Of a stretch of DNA of 11,315 bases, positions 1 through 6,725 are shown one piece after another. The notes beneath the pieces were generated by a model, which made no database searches, was not told the DNA's origin, and saw only the letters and a program-made list of their open reading frames with translations. The translations under genes and the position numbers were made by a program. Source of the DNA: Bacteroidales bacterium (lineage in GTDB: Bacteria > Bacteroidota > Bacteroidia > Bacteroidales > UBA7960); assembly GCA_003560215.1 (NCBI GenBank), contig PWIY01000124.1:1-11315 (forward strand), written 5' to 3'. Position 1 is the stretch's first letter; each line of letters begins with the position of its first letter.

Positions 1-41
1 CAGAACCGGAGTTTGGTGTGCGGCAAGCTGCCCCGCCAAGA

Positions 42-599
42 TTACCTGAAGCGACCGCCGCGCCTGAAGCGGCGGTCGTAATAATTTTCTTCCAGATGGC
101 TCACGATGACCCCCCGTGATGTGCTGCTGTGGGCAAAATATCCGTTGCCCAGGTAGATCCCCACATGATTGACTCCAAACAGGCCCTTGGTGCGGAAAAA
201 CACCAGATCCCCTTCCTGGAGGCGTCTTCGCCTGACCCTGCTGCTCTCCCTGTCCATTTCCCGGGTGGTACGAGGAAGGCGTTTCCCGTAAACATCCCTG
301 TAAACAGCATGCACAAAACCTGAGCAATCTGCTCCGCGCTGTGTATTACCGCCGTAGCGGTAGGGCGTGCCGATCCAGTCGGCCACTGTTCTGATCAGTT
401 CGGGGTTCTCATACCCGGTCAGCGACATACCCAGCTGCCGTTCGTATGGCCTGTACTCGTCAGGTGTCCAGTGCCTTGCGTCGGGAGCGCCACGGAATAC
501 ACTGCATGAACTGGTACCCATCAGGATGATCAACAGCCAGATTAATTGCGGTTTCCGGGGCCGTCTTTCCGGCCATTTTACGCTTTGGGATTCATTCAC
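42..599 (-). CDS. NlpC/P60-family (C40) cell-wall peptidase lipoprotein
   Basis: A 185-residue exported lipoprotein with an NlpC/P60 domain, a family that cleaves D-Glu-gamma-linked bonds in peptidoglycan stem peptides. A basic N-terminus is followed by a hydrophobic stretch (about residues 19-29) and a lipobox-like TSSC, so Cys32 is the likely lipidated residue. The catalytic domain covers about residues 66-175: Cys92 in the DCSGF motif, His145 in NHVGIYLG, and a third polar residue likely His157 in FAHSS. The C-terminus is Arg-rich. The start codon is GTG: an in-frame TAA lies just upstream at 606-608 and no in-frame ATG precedes the signal sequence. The length suits single-domain Bacteroidota members. 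It is divergent from the glutamine synthetase gene and seems monocistronic. The family is certain; the exact bond cleaved is not shown by the sequence. Confidence 0.9.
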   Translation of the reverse strand: MNESQSVKWPERRPRKPQLIWLLIILMGTSSCSVFRGAPDARHWTPDEYRPYERQLGMSLTGYENPELIRTVADWIGTPYRYGGNTQRGADCSGFVHAVYRDVYGKRLPRTTREMDRESSRVRRRRLQEGDLVFFRTKGLFGVNHVGIYLGNGYFAHSSTSRGVIVSHLEENYYDRRFRRGGRFR

Positions 600-620
600 G
601 GCGAATTAGCTTATTAACCC

Positions 621-635
621 ATCCCCACAAAAATA
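621..635 (-). promoter_or_regulatory. possible -7 promoter box for the NlpC/P60 gene
   Basis: Read on the minus strand, TATTTTTG at 635-628 matches the Bacteroidota -7 consensus TAnnTTTG exactly. It would start transcription near 621, about 22 nt before the GTG start. No convincing -33 TTG lies at the usual distance, so this is a weak call. The 600-745 interval separates two divergent genes and must hold both promoters. For the glutamine synthetase side only a poor TATTTTG candidate (670-676) was seen. Confidence 0.35.
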
Positions 636-745
636 CCGGATATTTCATCGTTTGCTGTGATTATTTTCTTATTTTGCCGGGCTTTTTTTACACAATGAAC
701 GATATGAATATATTAATAACACCGTAAATCCCAAAAACAATCTGT

Positions 746-2251
746 ATGACCAAAGACCAATACGAGCTGAATCCCAATCCTCTGGTTCGCTTCCTGAACA
801 AATCGCCTAAAGACTTTACCCGGGCAGACATTATCCGTTTTATTGAGCATGAAAAGGTCGAAATGGTTAATTTTCGCTATGTGGGGGAAGATTTGAGGTT
901 GAAATCACTGAATTTTGTTATTCAGAATCGTGATCACCTGGAAGCAATTCTTTCCTCGGGAGAGCGGGTGGACGGCAGCAGCCTTTTTACATTCCTGGAG
1001 GCGGGTTCTTCCGACCTTTATGTGGTGCCACGATTCCGGACAGCCTTCATGAATCCGTTTTCGGAAGTTCCTGCAGTGGATATTCTGTGTTCGTATTATG
1101 ATAAAGATGGCAACCCCCTGGAAAGTGCCCCGGAGCAGATCATGCGCAAGGCGCATGAGACCCTTTTGGAGCAGACGGGTTACGATCTGGAGGTCATGGG
1201 TGAGATTGAGTACTATGTGATCAGCGAGAAAGATCCGCTTTATCAGGCCAACGATCAGCGCGCCTATCATGAATCAGCGCCTTTTGTGAAATGGGAGCAG
1301 TTGCGCATTGACGCCATGCGTGCAATGGCGCAGACCGGAGCCAGCATCAAATACTCCCATTCAGAGGTAGGTAACTTTTCGGATGATGAGCATGAATACG
1401 AACAAAACGAAATCGAGTTTTTACCTGCCAGTGTGGAGGAAGCCGTTGACCAGCTGATCATTGCGAAATGGATCCTCCGGGAGGTGGGTTACCAGTACGG
1501 GGTGACCGTCAGCTTTGCTCCGAAGATCACTGCAGGAAAGGCCGGAAGCGGGATGCACATTCACATGCGGCTGATGAAGGACGGGAAAAATGTAACGCTT
1601 AAAAACGGACAGGTCAGCGAGGTGACCCGCAAGGCAATTGCAGGGATCATGGATCTTGCCCCTTCGCTGTCTGCTTTCGGCAACCCCATCCCCACAAGTT
1701 ATTTCCGGCTGGTGCCTCATCAGGAGGCTCCGACCAATGTTTGCTGGGGTGAGCGCAACCGTTCTACCCTGATCCGTTTGCCCCTGGGGTGGAATGGTTC
1801 GGGAGATATGGTAAGTAAAGAAAACCCGCTGGAGGAAACACGGAATCTGGACGTTTCTGACAAGCAAACCTTTGAATTCCGGTGCCCGGATGGAGCTGCC
1901 GACCTGTTTTTGCTGATTGCCGGGCTATGTGTGGGCGCAAGACACGGACTTGAGATGCCGGGTGCCCTTGAGTTGGCGGAGAAAACCTATGTGGATGTCA
2001 ACATTTTTGATGAACAACACAAGGAAAAGCAAAAGCAACTGGATCACCTGCCTGATTCATGTGTGCAGGCTGCAGAATTTCTTCGCAACAAGGTCGGTGT
2101 GTACCGGCAGTACGGGGTGTTTTCCGATCGGCTTCTCAATGGGGTGATCGCCAACCTGGAAGCCTATAAAGACGCCAACCTGCGGGAAAGCATCAGCCAC
2201 AAGCGCGATGAGACCATGGAGCTTGTCAGGCGTTTTCTTCACTGCGGATAG
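746..2251 (+). CDS. glnA: glutamine synthetase (Bacteroides-type, ~500 residues)
   Basis: Catalyses ATP-dependent amidation of glutamate with ammonia, the central step of nitrogen assimilation, as a cytoplasmic oligomer. The 501-residue protein carries family landmarks in order: VDGSSL (75-80), GEIEYYV (152-158, metal-binding glutamates), NEIEFLP (221-227), GSGMHIHM (267-274, nucleotide/substrate His motif), NPIPTSYFRLVPHQ (313-326), the ERNRSTLIRLP strand-loop (336-346) and EFRCPDGAADL (377-387). From memory it closely resembles the ~500-residue glutamine synthetases of Bacteroides, and it is far shorter than GSIII (GlnN, ~700+). No obvious adenylylation-site tyrosine motif was recognised. 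The ATG at 746 gives the expected N-terminus. Its last 26 bp overlap deoC convergently. Membership is certain; choosing glnA over another family symbol is an assumption. Confidence 0.92.
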   Translation: MTKDQYELNPNPLVRFLNKSPKDFTRADIIRFIEHEKVEMVNFRYVGEDLRLKSLNFVIQNRDHLEAILSSGERVDGSSLFTFLEAGSSDLYVVPRFRTAFMNPFSEVPAVDILCSYYDKDGNPLESAPEQIMRKAHETLLEQTGYDLEVMGEIEYYVISEKDPLYQANDQRAYHESAPFVKWEQLRIDAMRAMAQTGASIKYSHSEVGNFSDDEHEYEQNEIEFLPASVEEAVDQLIIAKWILREVGYQYGVTVSFAPKITAGKAGSGMHIHMRLMKDGKNVTLKNGQVSEVTRKAIAGIMDLAPSLSAFGNPIPTSYFRLVPHQEAPTNVCWGERNRSTLIRLPLGWNGSGDMVSKENPLEETRNLDVSDKQTFEFRCPDGAADLFLLIAGLCVGARHGLEMPGALELAEKTYVDVNIFDEQHKEKQKQLDHLPDSCVQAAEFLRNKVGVYRQYGVFSDRLLNGVIANLEAYKDANLRESISHKRDETMELVRRFLHCG

Positions 2252-3095
2252 CCTCGGTCAGGGCGCCTGCCAGCCGGCTGGCGCCTAAGCGCAGGTATTT
2301 CTTTTTCAGCCATTTGCTGCCGAGAACTTCCCGGGTCAGCCAGTAGTACGACAGGGCTGTTTCCGGGTCGGCTATGCCTCCGGCGGGTTTGATCCCGACC
2401 ATCTGACCTGTTTTTTTGTGATGATTTTTGATGGCGTCCAGCATCACCAGCATGGCCTGAGGCGTGGCCGCAGGCTGAACCTTTCCCGTGGAAGTCTTGA
2501 TAAAATGCGCTCCGGCCTGCATGGCGATTTCACTGGCACGACGAATATTTGTGGCCGTTTTCAGCTCTCCTGTTTCCAGTATGACTTTCAGGTGGGCATC
2601 CTTGCATATCTCCAGAATGGCAGCGATCTCGTCAAACACAAGGTTGTACTCCCCCTCCAGGAATTTTCCCCTGGAGATCACCATGTCTATCTCCTGGGCA
2701 CCTTCGTCAATGGCATAGCGGACTTCTGTCATTTTCACAAACAGGGGGGACTGTCCGGCAGGAAAGGCCCCTGCCACAGAAGCGACTTTAATGTCGGTGC
2801 CTTCCAGTGTTTTACGCGCCGCAGCTACCAGGGTGGGATACACGCATACCGCTGCCACGTTGGGCAGTTTGTCGGGCATTTCGGCGTAAGACCTCGCCTG
2901 ATCGCACAGATCTAAGACCTTTTGGGTGGTATCGGATCCTTCAAGTGTGGTCAGGTCGATCATTCCCAGGATGTCGGAATAGGCCTGGGAAAGGTTCAGT
3001 GAATCAGCCGGGATTTTCAACAACTGCTGAAGCCTGCTTTCCACTTCGTCATCCTTGATGGCCGGGGTCTGGGTAAAATCAGTGATGTTGTTCAT
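2226..3095 (-). CDS. deoC: deoxyribose-phosphate aldolase
   Basis: Class I aldolase that splits 2-deoxy-D-ribose 5-phosphate into glyceraldehyde 3-phosphate and acetaldehyde, in cytoplasmic deoxynucleoside catabolism. The TIM-barrel signature residues are present: Schiff-base Lys200 in FIKTSTGK (198-205), the assisting Lys236 in GIKPAGG (234-240), and Asp137 in EIDMVISRG. The 289 residues suit the longer bacterial DeoC subgroup with an N-terminal extension of about 50 residues. The ATG at 3095 gives a full-length family N-terminus. Immediately upstream on the minus strand TACCTTTA (3107-3100) is a 7/8 match to the -7 box TAnnTTTG. If used, transcription would begin almost at the ATG, giving a leaderless or nearly leaderless mRNA. 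No other nucleoside-catabolism gene is adjacent. The 3' end overlaps the glutamine synthetase gene. Confidence 0.95.
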   Translation of the reverse strand: MNNITDFTQTPAIKDDEVESRLQQLLKIPADSLNLSQAYSDILGMIDLTTLEGSDTTQKVLDLCDQARSYAEMPDKLPNVAAVCVYPTLVAAARKTLEGTDIKVASVAGAFPAGQSPLFVKMTEVRYAIDEGAQEIDMVISRGKFLEGEYNLVFDEIAAILEICKDAHLKVILETGELKTATNIRRASEIAMQAGAHFIKTSTGKVQPAATPQAMLVMLDAIKNHHKKTGQMVGIKPAGGIADPETALSYYWLTREVLGSKWLKKKYLRLGASRLAGALTEAIRSEENA

Positions 3096-3388
3096 GTTGT
3101 AAAGGTAAACCTTTTTTCAAAAATCGTTTTTCGCCGGTGGTTTCCCATGGGGATGGTGCCTTTCTCTGCCCCTCTGCCATTGGGATTTCGCCCTGGCTGC
3201 GGGGCTTTCTTTCTCTGCCATGCGGCCTCTGCTTCCGAGGCGGACCACAACCACCAAAAGGCCGCAGGGCGTCCGGCCTTTGCCAGGAGCCTCCCGCCAT
3301 TACTGCGGGCCCCATTCCTTCTCCCAAAGCCTTTCTGATTCAGGCAGGCCCTGGTCCTGGCTCGACCACGGCACTTCTTTCGGCTATG
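3096..3388. other. GC-rich intergenic spacer without a supported gene
   Basis: This stretch lies between deoC and the transporter promoter. Several overlapping reading frames of 60-113 codons are open on both strands at once, as expected of GC-rich non-coding DNA; none encodes a recognisable domain. It contains a perfect 7-bp stem, AAAGGCC at 3257-3263 with GGCCTTT at 3275-3281 (11-nt loop), and a 5-bp CCCGC/GCGGG stem near 3293-3309. Near-repeats of CTTTCTCTGCC occur around 3160-3220. No function can be assigned. Confidence 0.5.
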
Positions 3389-3422
3389 TTTGTGCAGGGA
3401 AAATAAATTGTTTGTATTATTG
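3389..3422 (+). promoter_or_regulatory. candidate promoter of the YfcC-type transporter gene
   Basis: TTTG at 3389-3392 and TATTATTG at 3415-3422 (7/8 match to TAnnTTTG) are separated by 22 bp, compatible with Bacteroidota -33/-7 spacing. The sequence around the -7 box resembles the stronger box ahead of the tRNA gene at 5695-5702. Transcription would start near 3429. The mRNA leader would then be about 168 nt and hold all six hairpins of the upstream repeat array. Confidence 0.45.
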
Positions 3423-3433
3423 CAAAGTTGCAA

Positions 3434-3580
3434 GGAGCGTCAGCACCGACCAACCATCAGGCGCGCAGCGCCGGAACCAACAACCGGAGGGGGCGTCAGC
3501 CCCCGACTAACCGGAGGTGCGTCAGCACCGACCAACAACCAAGGGTGCGAAGCACCCGTTAACCGGAGGGCCGCAGGCCC
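3434..3580 (+). repeat. array of six short hairpins with variable stems and constant linkers
   Basis: Six stem-loops follow one another: 3434-3447 (GGAGC/GCACC, one mismatch), 3460-3472 (GGCGC/GCGCC), 3489-3504 (GGGGGC/GCCCCC), 3516-3529 (GGTGC/GCACC), 3543-3557 (GGGTGC/GCACCC) and 3568-3580 (GGGCC/GGCCC). Loops are GTCA, GCA or GAA. The stems differ from each other, but the 10-16-nt linkers keep a common pattern: GACTAACCGGA or GACCAAC..., with CGGA commonly just before a stem. The last hairpin ends 16 nt before the transporter ATG. The array resembles REP-type palindromic elements in layout. Its direction is opposite to the related array downstream of the transporter. Confidence 0.85.
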
Positions 3581-3596
3581 GACTAACCGTCATGCT

Positions 3597-5210
3597 ATGT
3601 TGAAGAAAGTACCCCACACCTACGTCATCGTTTTTGCGATCATCATCCTCGCTGCCATCCTGACCTGGATCATTCCCCCGGGCAAGTATGTGGAGGATAC
3701 CGTTGTGATCGACGGGCAGGAGCAGACCACCCTGACTTTTTACTACGAAGATGAATTGCCCCCTGAGTATGAGATGGAGAGCCAGGTGCAGACCTGGCAG
3801 GTATTGTCGGCCCTGTTCAACGGATTTGTCCGGCAGTCGAACATCATTGTTTTCATTCTGATGATCGGCGGAGCTTTCTGGATCATGAACCAGACAAAGG
3901 CCATTGATGTGGGCATCATGTCTTTCCTGAACTTTGCCCGGCGGCTTGAAAGCAATCCCATGATGCAACGCATCGGCGTGGACAATCTCATCATCGTGAT
4001 GATCATGCTGCTATTCAGTATGTTCGGGGCGATTTTCGGGATGGCGGAGGAGACCATTGCCTTTGTGATCATCCTGATTCCGCTGGCCATTTCCATGGGC
4101 TACGACAGCCTGACGGGTGTGGCCATGGTGTTTGTTGGGGCCATGCTGGGGTTCGCCGGCGCGGTGCTGAACCCATTTACCATCGGGATTGCCCAGGGGC
4201 TGGCGGATCTTCCGCTGTTTTCCGGGATCGAGTACAGGCTTTTTGCCTGGCTGGTGATCAATATTGTCGGGATTGCCTATGTTCTGCGGTATGTGAACCG
4301 CATCCGGCGAAAGCCGGAGTCTTCCATCATGTACAAGGAAGATGCCTACTGGCGCGAAAAAGACAAAGGAGAAGCGCAAAACATTACCTACTATACCCCC
4401 CGGATGGCCTGGGTGGTGTACGGCCTGGTGCTGCTGGTGCTGGGGATTTTTTCTTTCCTGCATCCCACCACCACCCTGACCATCGGAGCCTCATCGTTTA
4501 CCCTGGTGATCATTCCGGTGGTAACGGCCATTTATGCGGTGGCCGGGGTGCTGACGCTGCGACGTACAGTGCATTTTTTCATCCTTTTGCTGCTGGCCCT
4601 GACCATTGTGTTTCTGATTGTCGGTGTGATGGGGTACGGGTGGTATGTGATGGAAATTGCCACCCTGTTCATGGCCATGGGGATCGCCGCCGGGATGGCG
4701 GTGAACAAATCGGCCGATGACATTGCCCTTTCTTTTCTGGACGGGGTGAAGGACATCCTGTCGGCCGCACTGATCGTGGGCCTGGCCGGCGGGATCATCG
4801 TGGTGCTGGAACACGGCGGCATCATTGACAGCATTTTGTATGGCCTGTCGCGGTCGCTTGGGCAGTTTGGCAGTGTGGCCTCGGTGGGGGTGATGTATGT
4901 GATTCAGACCATCATCAACATTGTGATTCCCAGTGGGTCAGCCAAGGCGGCCATTACCATGCCGATCATGGCGCCCTTCAGCGACCTGATCGGTATTTCA
5001 AGGCAGGCCGCTGTGATGGCTTTCCAGTTCGGTGACGGCTTCACCAACCTGATCACCCCCACATCCGGGGTGCTGATCGCGGTTCTTGGTGTGGCACGGA
5101 TTCCCTACCAGAAATGGGTCCGGTGGGCCGGTCCGCTGGTACTCATTTTGATCATCATCGGCTTCTTGCTGCTGATCCCCACGGTGACCATGGATCTGAG
5201 TGGATTTTGA
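3597..5210 (+). CDS. YfcC-family (DcuC superfamily) membrane transporter
   Basis: A 537-residue polytopic inner-membrane protein of the YfcC/COG1288 group, whose members are annotated as putative basic amino-acid antiporters or C4-dicarboxylate carriers. The substrate cannot be read from the sequence. It begins with the family N-terminus (MLKKVPHTYV and a first membrane segment ending in TWIIPPGKY). It has about ten or more hydrophobic segments, including the conserved FGMAEETIAF (around residue 146), LEHGGIIDSILYGL (around 403), and the C-terminal run with IPSGSAKAAITMP (around 445) and FQFGDGFTNLITPTSG. The frame is open back to 3390, but the 69 extra codons are only translated hairpin repeats, so ATG 3597 is chosen. 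No clear Shine-Dalgarno precedes it. The gene is monocistronic and flanked on both sides by palindromic arrays. Its GC content is visibly higher than that of the AbiE genes downstream. Confidence 0.88.
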   Translation: MLKKVPHTYVIVFAIIILAAILTWIIPPGKYVEDTVVIDGQEQTTLTFYYEDELPPEYEMESQVQTWQVLSALFNGFVRQSNIIVFILMIGGAFWIMNQTKAIDVGIMSFLNFARRLESNPMMQRIGVDNLIIVMIMLLFSMFGAIFGMAEETIAFVIILIPLAISMGYDSLTGVAMVFVGAMLGFAGAVLNPFTIGIAQGLADLPLFSGIEYRLFAWLVINIVGIAYVLRYVNRIRRKPESSIMYKEDAYWREKDKGEAQNITYYTPRMAWVVYGLVLLVLGIFSFLHPTTTLTIGASSFTLVIIPVVTAIYAVAGVLTLRRTVHFFILLLLALTIVFLIVGVMGYGWYVMEIATLFMAMGIAAGMAVNKSADDIALSFLDGVKDILSAALIVGLAGGIIVVLEHGGIIDSILYGLSRSLGQFGSVASVGVMYVIQTIINIVIPSGSAKAAITMPIMAPFSDLIGISRQAAVMAFQFGDGFTNLITPTSGVLIAVLGVARIPYQKWVRWAGPLVLILIIIGFLLLIPTVTMDLSGF

Positions 5211-5366
5211 TCAGCGCGAAGCGCTGATGGTTGTTGGTTAGTCGTGGCTGGCGCCACTCTGGTTAGTCGGGTGCTTCGCACCCTCCGGTTGTTGGTTTTC
5301 ATGGGATGAGGATGGTGGGGGTTGCCTGTGGCCATAGGACGAAGCTGAGCGGTTGTTGGTTGGTTA
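5210..5366 (-). repeat. mirror-image hairpin array downstream of the transporter
   Basis: Three hairpins follow directly: 5210-5228 (ATCAGCGC/GCGCTGAT, loop GAA), 5244-5257 (GTGGC/GCCAC) and 5269-5283 (GGGTGC/GCACCC). They are joined by GGTTGTTGGTTAGTC and TCCGGTTGTTGGTT, the reverse complements of the upstream linkers. The hairpin at 5269-5283 read on the minus strand is identical to the one at 3543-3557, loop included. The first stem takes in the last base of the transporter stop codon. A further linker copy, GGTTGTTGGTTGGTTA, at 5351-5366 runs into the next repeat family. About 50 bp at 5298-5350 show no clear hairpin. Confidence 0.8.
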
Positions 5367-5643
5367 GACCCCTTCGGGGTCAAATGTTAATAGCCACGTG
5401 CAATGGTTGATTATTGTCTGACCTCGAAGGGGTCAAATGTTAATGGCCACGTGCAATGGTTGATTATTGTCTGACCCCGAAGGGGTCACATGTTAATAGC
5501 CACGTGCAATTATTGATTATTGTCTGACCTCGAAGAGGTCAAATGTAAATAGCCGTAATGTCCGGGTTTATTTATGACCCCGAAGGGGTCACATGTTAAT
5601 AGCCACGTGCAATGGTTGAATAATGCCTGACCCCAACGGGGTC
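5367..5643 (+). repeat. tandem array of six GACCCC-GAA-GGGGTC hairpins, 53-bp period
   Basis: Hairpins of 15 nt lie at 5367-5381, 5420-5434, 5473-5487, 5526-5540, 5576-5590 and 5629-5643. They are spaced 53, 53, 53, 50 and 53 bp, joined by 38-nt linkers that begin (A/T)(A/C)ATGTTAATAGCCACG in most copies. Stem changes preserve pairing: copy 4 is GACCTC/GAGGTC (both strands changed) and copy 2 is GACCTC/GGGGTC (a G-U pair in RNA). The first copy has loop TTC instead of GAA, so its hairpin is inverted relative to its linker. The fourth linker is diverged and 3 nt shorter. There is no reading frame and no resemblance to CRISPR, since the linkers are near-identical. Confidence 0.9.
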
Positions 5644-5670
5644 TCATGTTATAGGTGGGCCATATGTTTC

Positions 5671-5702
5671 TTGGTCGTATTCATGAACATTTTGTATCTT
5701 TG
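5671..5702 (+). promoter_or_regulatory. promoter of tRNA-Arg
   Basis: TTG at 5671-5673 and TATCTTTG at 5695-5702 form a canonical Bacteroidota -33/-7 pair with 21 bp between them; the -7 box matches TAnnTTTG exactly. Transcription would start near 5708, a few bases before the mature tRNA. Confidence 0.75.
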
Positions 5703-5713
5703 CAATCGCAAAC

Positions 5714-5787
5714 GGCTCCGTAGTTCAATTGGATAGAATAGCAGATTCCGGTTCTGTCGGTTGGGGGTTCGAGTCCCTCCGGAGTCA
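5714..5787 (+). tRNA. tRNA-Arg (anticodon CCG)
   Basis: A complete 74-nt cloverleaf. Acceptor GGCTCCG (5714-5720) pairs with CGGAGTC (5780-5786), with A5787 as discriminator. The D stem is GTTC/GAAT. The anticodon stem is GCAGA/TCTGT (one G-U) around loop TTCCGGT (5746-5752), giving anticodon CCG at 5748-5750, which reads CGG arginine codons. The T stem is GGGGG/CCCTC with loop TTCGAGT (5768-5774). CCA is not encoded, as is common in Bacteroidota. The promoter and terminator around it indicate a single-gene unit. Confidence 0.95.
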
Positions 5788-5803
5788 CAAAACCCGTCAC
5801 CAA

Positions 5804-5830
5804 ACCCTTCTCATACGAGAGGGGTTTTTT
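5804..5830 (+). terminator. rho-independent terminator of tRNA-Arg
   Basis: ACCCTTCTC (5804-5812) pairs with GAGAGGGGT (5817-5825) through nine pairs, one of them G-U, around loop ATAC. The stem is followed by a run of T (six in all, 5825-5830). It begins 17 nt after the tRNA 3' end. The convergent toxin gene ends 35 bp further on. Confidence 0.85.
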
Positions 5831-5864
5831 GTTGGCAGACAAAACCTGCTTTCATTTGGTAAGG

Positions 5865-6725
5865 TCACTGTTTTACTTTCAAATGTGCGATCAAATCCAA
5901 AAAATATTGCCTTGACCAAATGTCAAGTTTTTCCTTTTCCTTTATGAAGGGTTTGATATCCAAAGCGGCCTGCGATACATCAAGATTGGCAATGCGTTCC
6001 TTAAGCAAGTTGAATAGATCAGATTTGTTTATTCGATGCTCTTGCAGTTCTCCGCTTTGGCGGATACGTTCTGAAAGGTGGGGCAAATTAACCGGTATGC
6101 CCTGTTTGATATACCACTCCAGGTCGTACCAGTCTCTGCCCTTGACCCTTGTTTTCCATTTTCTGAAAAGCAGCGCGTGCATTTTACCTGCAAACAAGTC
6201 GGGCAGGCTATAGCACCCAACGTAAAAAGAGAAAGGGAGCAGCATCAGTTTGTTCTCGGTTGTAAAACCGGGCGGCGGATCTGTATCCGTTTCAAATTTT
6301 ATTTTGATTTTTGAGGGTCTCCCGGGATGCATGCGCAATATGTCCCCATCCAATAGAAAATCATAAATACTTGTGTTGTTTTTAAGAAATGCGGACTCAA
6401 CCTGCGATGGTTTGTTTTTATGTTTAATATTGATGGTGATATCAATGCCATGCGAGGCAAACTCCTTTTTAACGGACTCGAGGTATTGGTCAAAGGAAAA
6501 GCCGCTATCAGGCTTTAGCAGTGAGAAATCCATGTCTTCCGAAAAACGGTCAAGGCCATAAAAGATTCGTAAGCACGTGCCTCCATAAAAAGCAGCTTTT
6601 TCAAAAAAGCCTGCCCTGTAAAGTCCGGCTAGTGCGACCTCCTGCATGATTTCCCGGAAAGCTCTTGTATAATCATTATGCGTCTGCAGGTTATAATGAC
6701 TTAACATTTGTTGAATCAGCTGCAT
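5865..6725 (-). CDS. AbiEii/AbiGii-family nucleotidyltransferase toxin
   Basis: The toxin of an AbiE-type (type IV) toxin-antitoxin pair, a family of DNA polymerase beta-like nucleotidyltransferases that arrest growth and can give abortive phage resistance. In 286 residues the family motifs appear in order: motif I GGT (48-50) with RFSEDMDF (60-67), whose acidic residues bind metal and nucleotide; motif II IKFE (142-145); motif III around DLFAGKMHALLFR (176-188) with the conserved Lys181; and motif IV KGRDWYDLEW (195-204). All key residues are present, so it looks intact. The start ATG at 6725 overlaps the end of the antitoxin gene by 10 bp, giving translational coupling in an operon. The pair is more AT-rich than the transporter region and sits next to a tRNA gene, which fits acquisition by transfer. 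The acceptor of the transferred nucleotide cannot be told from sequence. Confidence 0.9.
   Translation of the reverse strand: MQLIQQMLSHYNLQTHNDYTRAFREIMQEVALAGLYRAGFFEKAAFYGGTCLRIFYGLDRFSEDMDFSLLKPDSGFSFDQYLESVKKEFASHGIDITINIKHKNKPSQVESAFLKNNTSIYDFLLDGDILRMHPGRPSKIKIKFETDTDPPPGFTTENKLMLLPFSFYVGCYSLPDLFAGKMHALLFRKWKTRVKGRDWYDLEWYIKQGIPVNLPHLSERIRQSGELQEHRINKSDLFNLLKERIANLDVSQAALDIKPFIKEKEKLDIWSRQYFLDLIAHLKVKQ

Noticed and set aside
3079..3433. Small genes in the GC-rich spacer on either strand
   Set aside because: Several overlapping frames are open on both strands with no domain, no start context and odd composition, typical of non-coding GC-rich DNA.
3390..3596. 69-residue N-terminal extension of the transporter
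   Set aside because: It is a translation of the hairpin array and spacer, Arg/Pro/Ala-rich with no family similarity. The known family N-terminus begins at ATG 3597.
5367..5643. CRISPR array
   Set aside because: The repeated part is only 15 nt and the intervening 38-nt segments are nearly identical to each other, so they are not unique spacers. No cas gene is nearby.
5763..5790. att site (duplicated tRNA 3' end) of an integrated element
   Set aside because: No second copy of the tRNA-Arg 3' sequence was found in the window and no integrase gene is present.
5729..5947. 72-codon plus-strand open frame
   Set aside because: It begins inside tRNA-Arg, crosses the terminator and runs antisense to the toxin gene.
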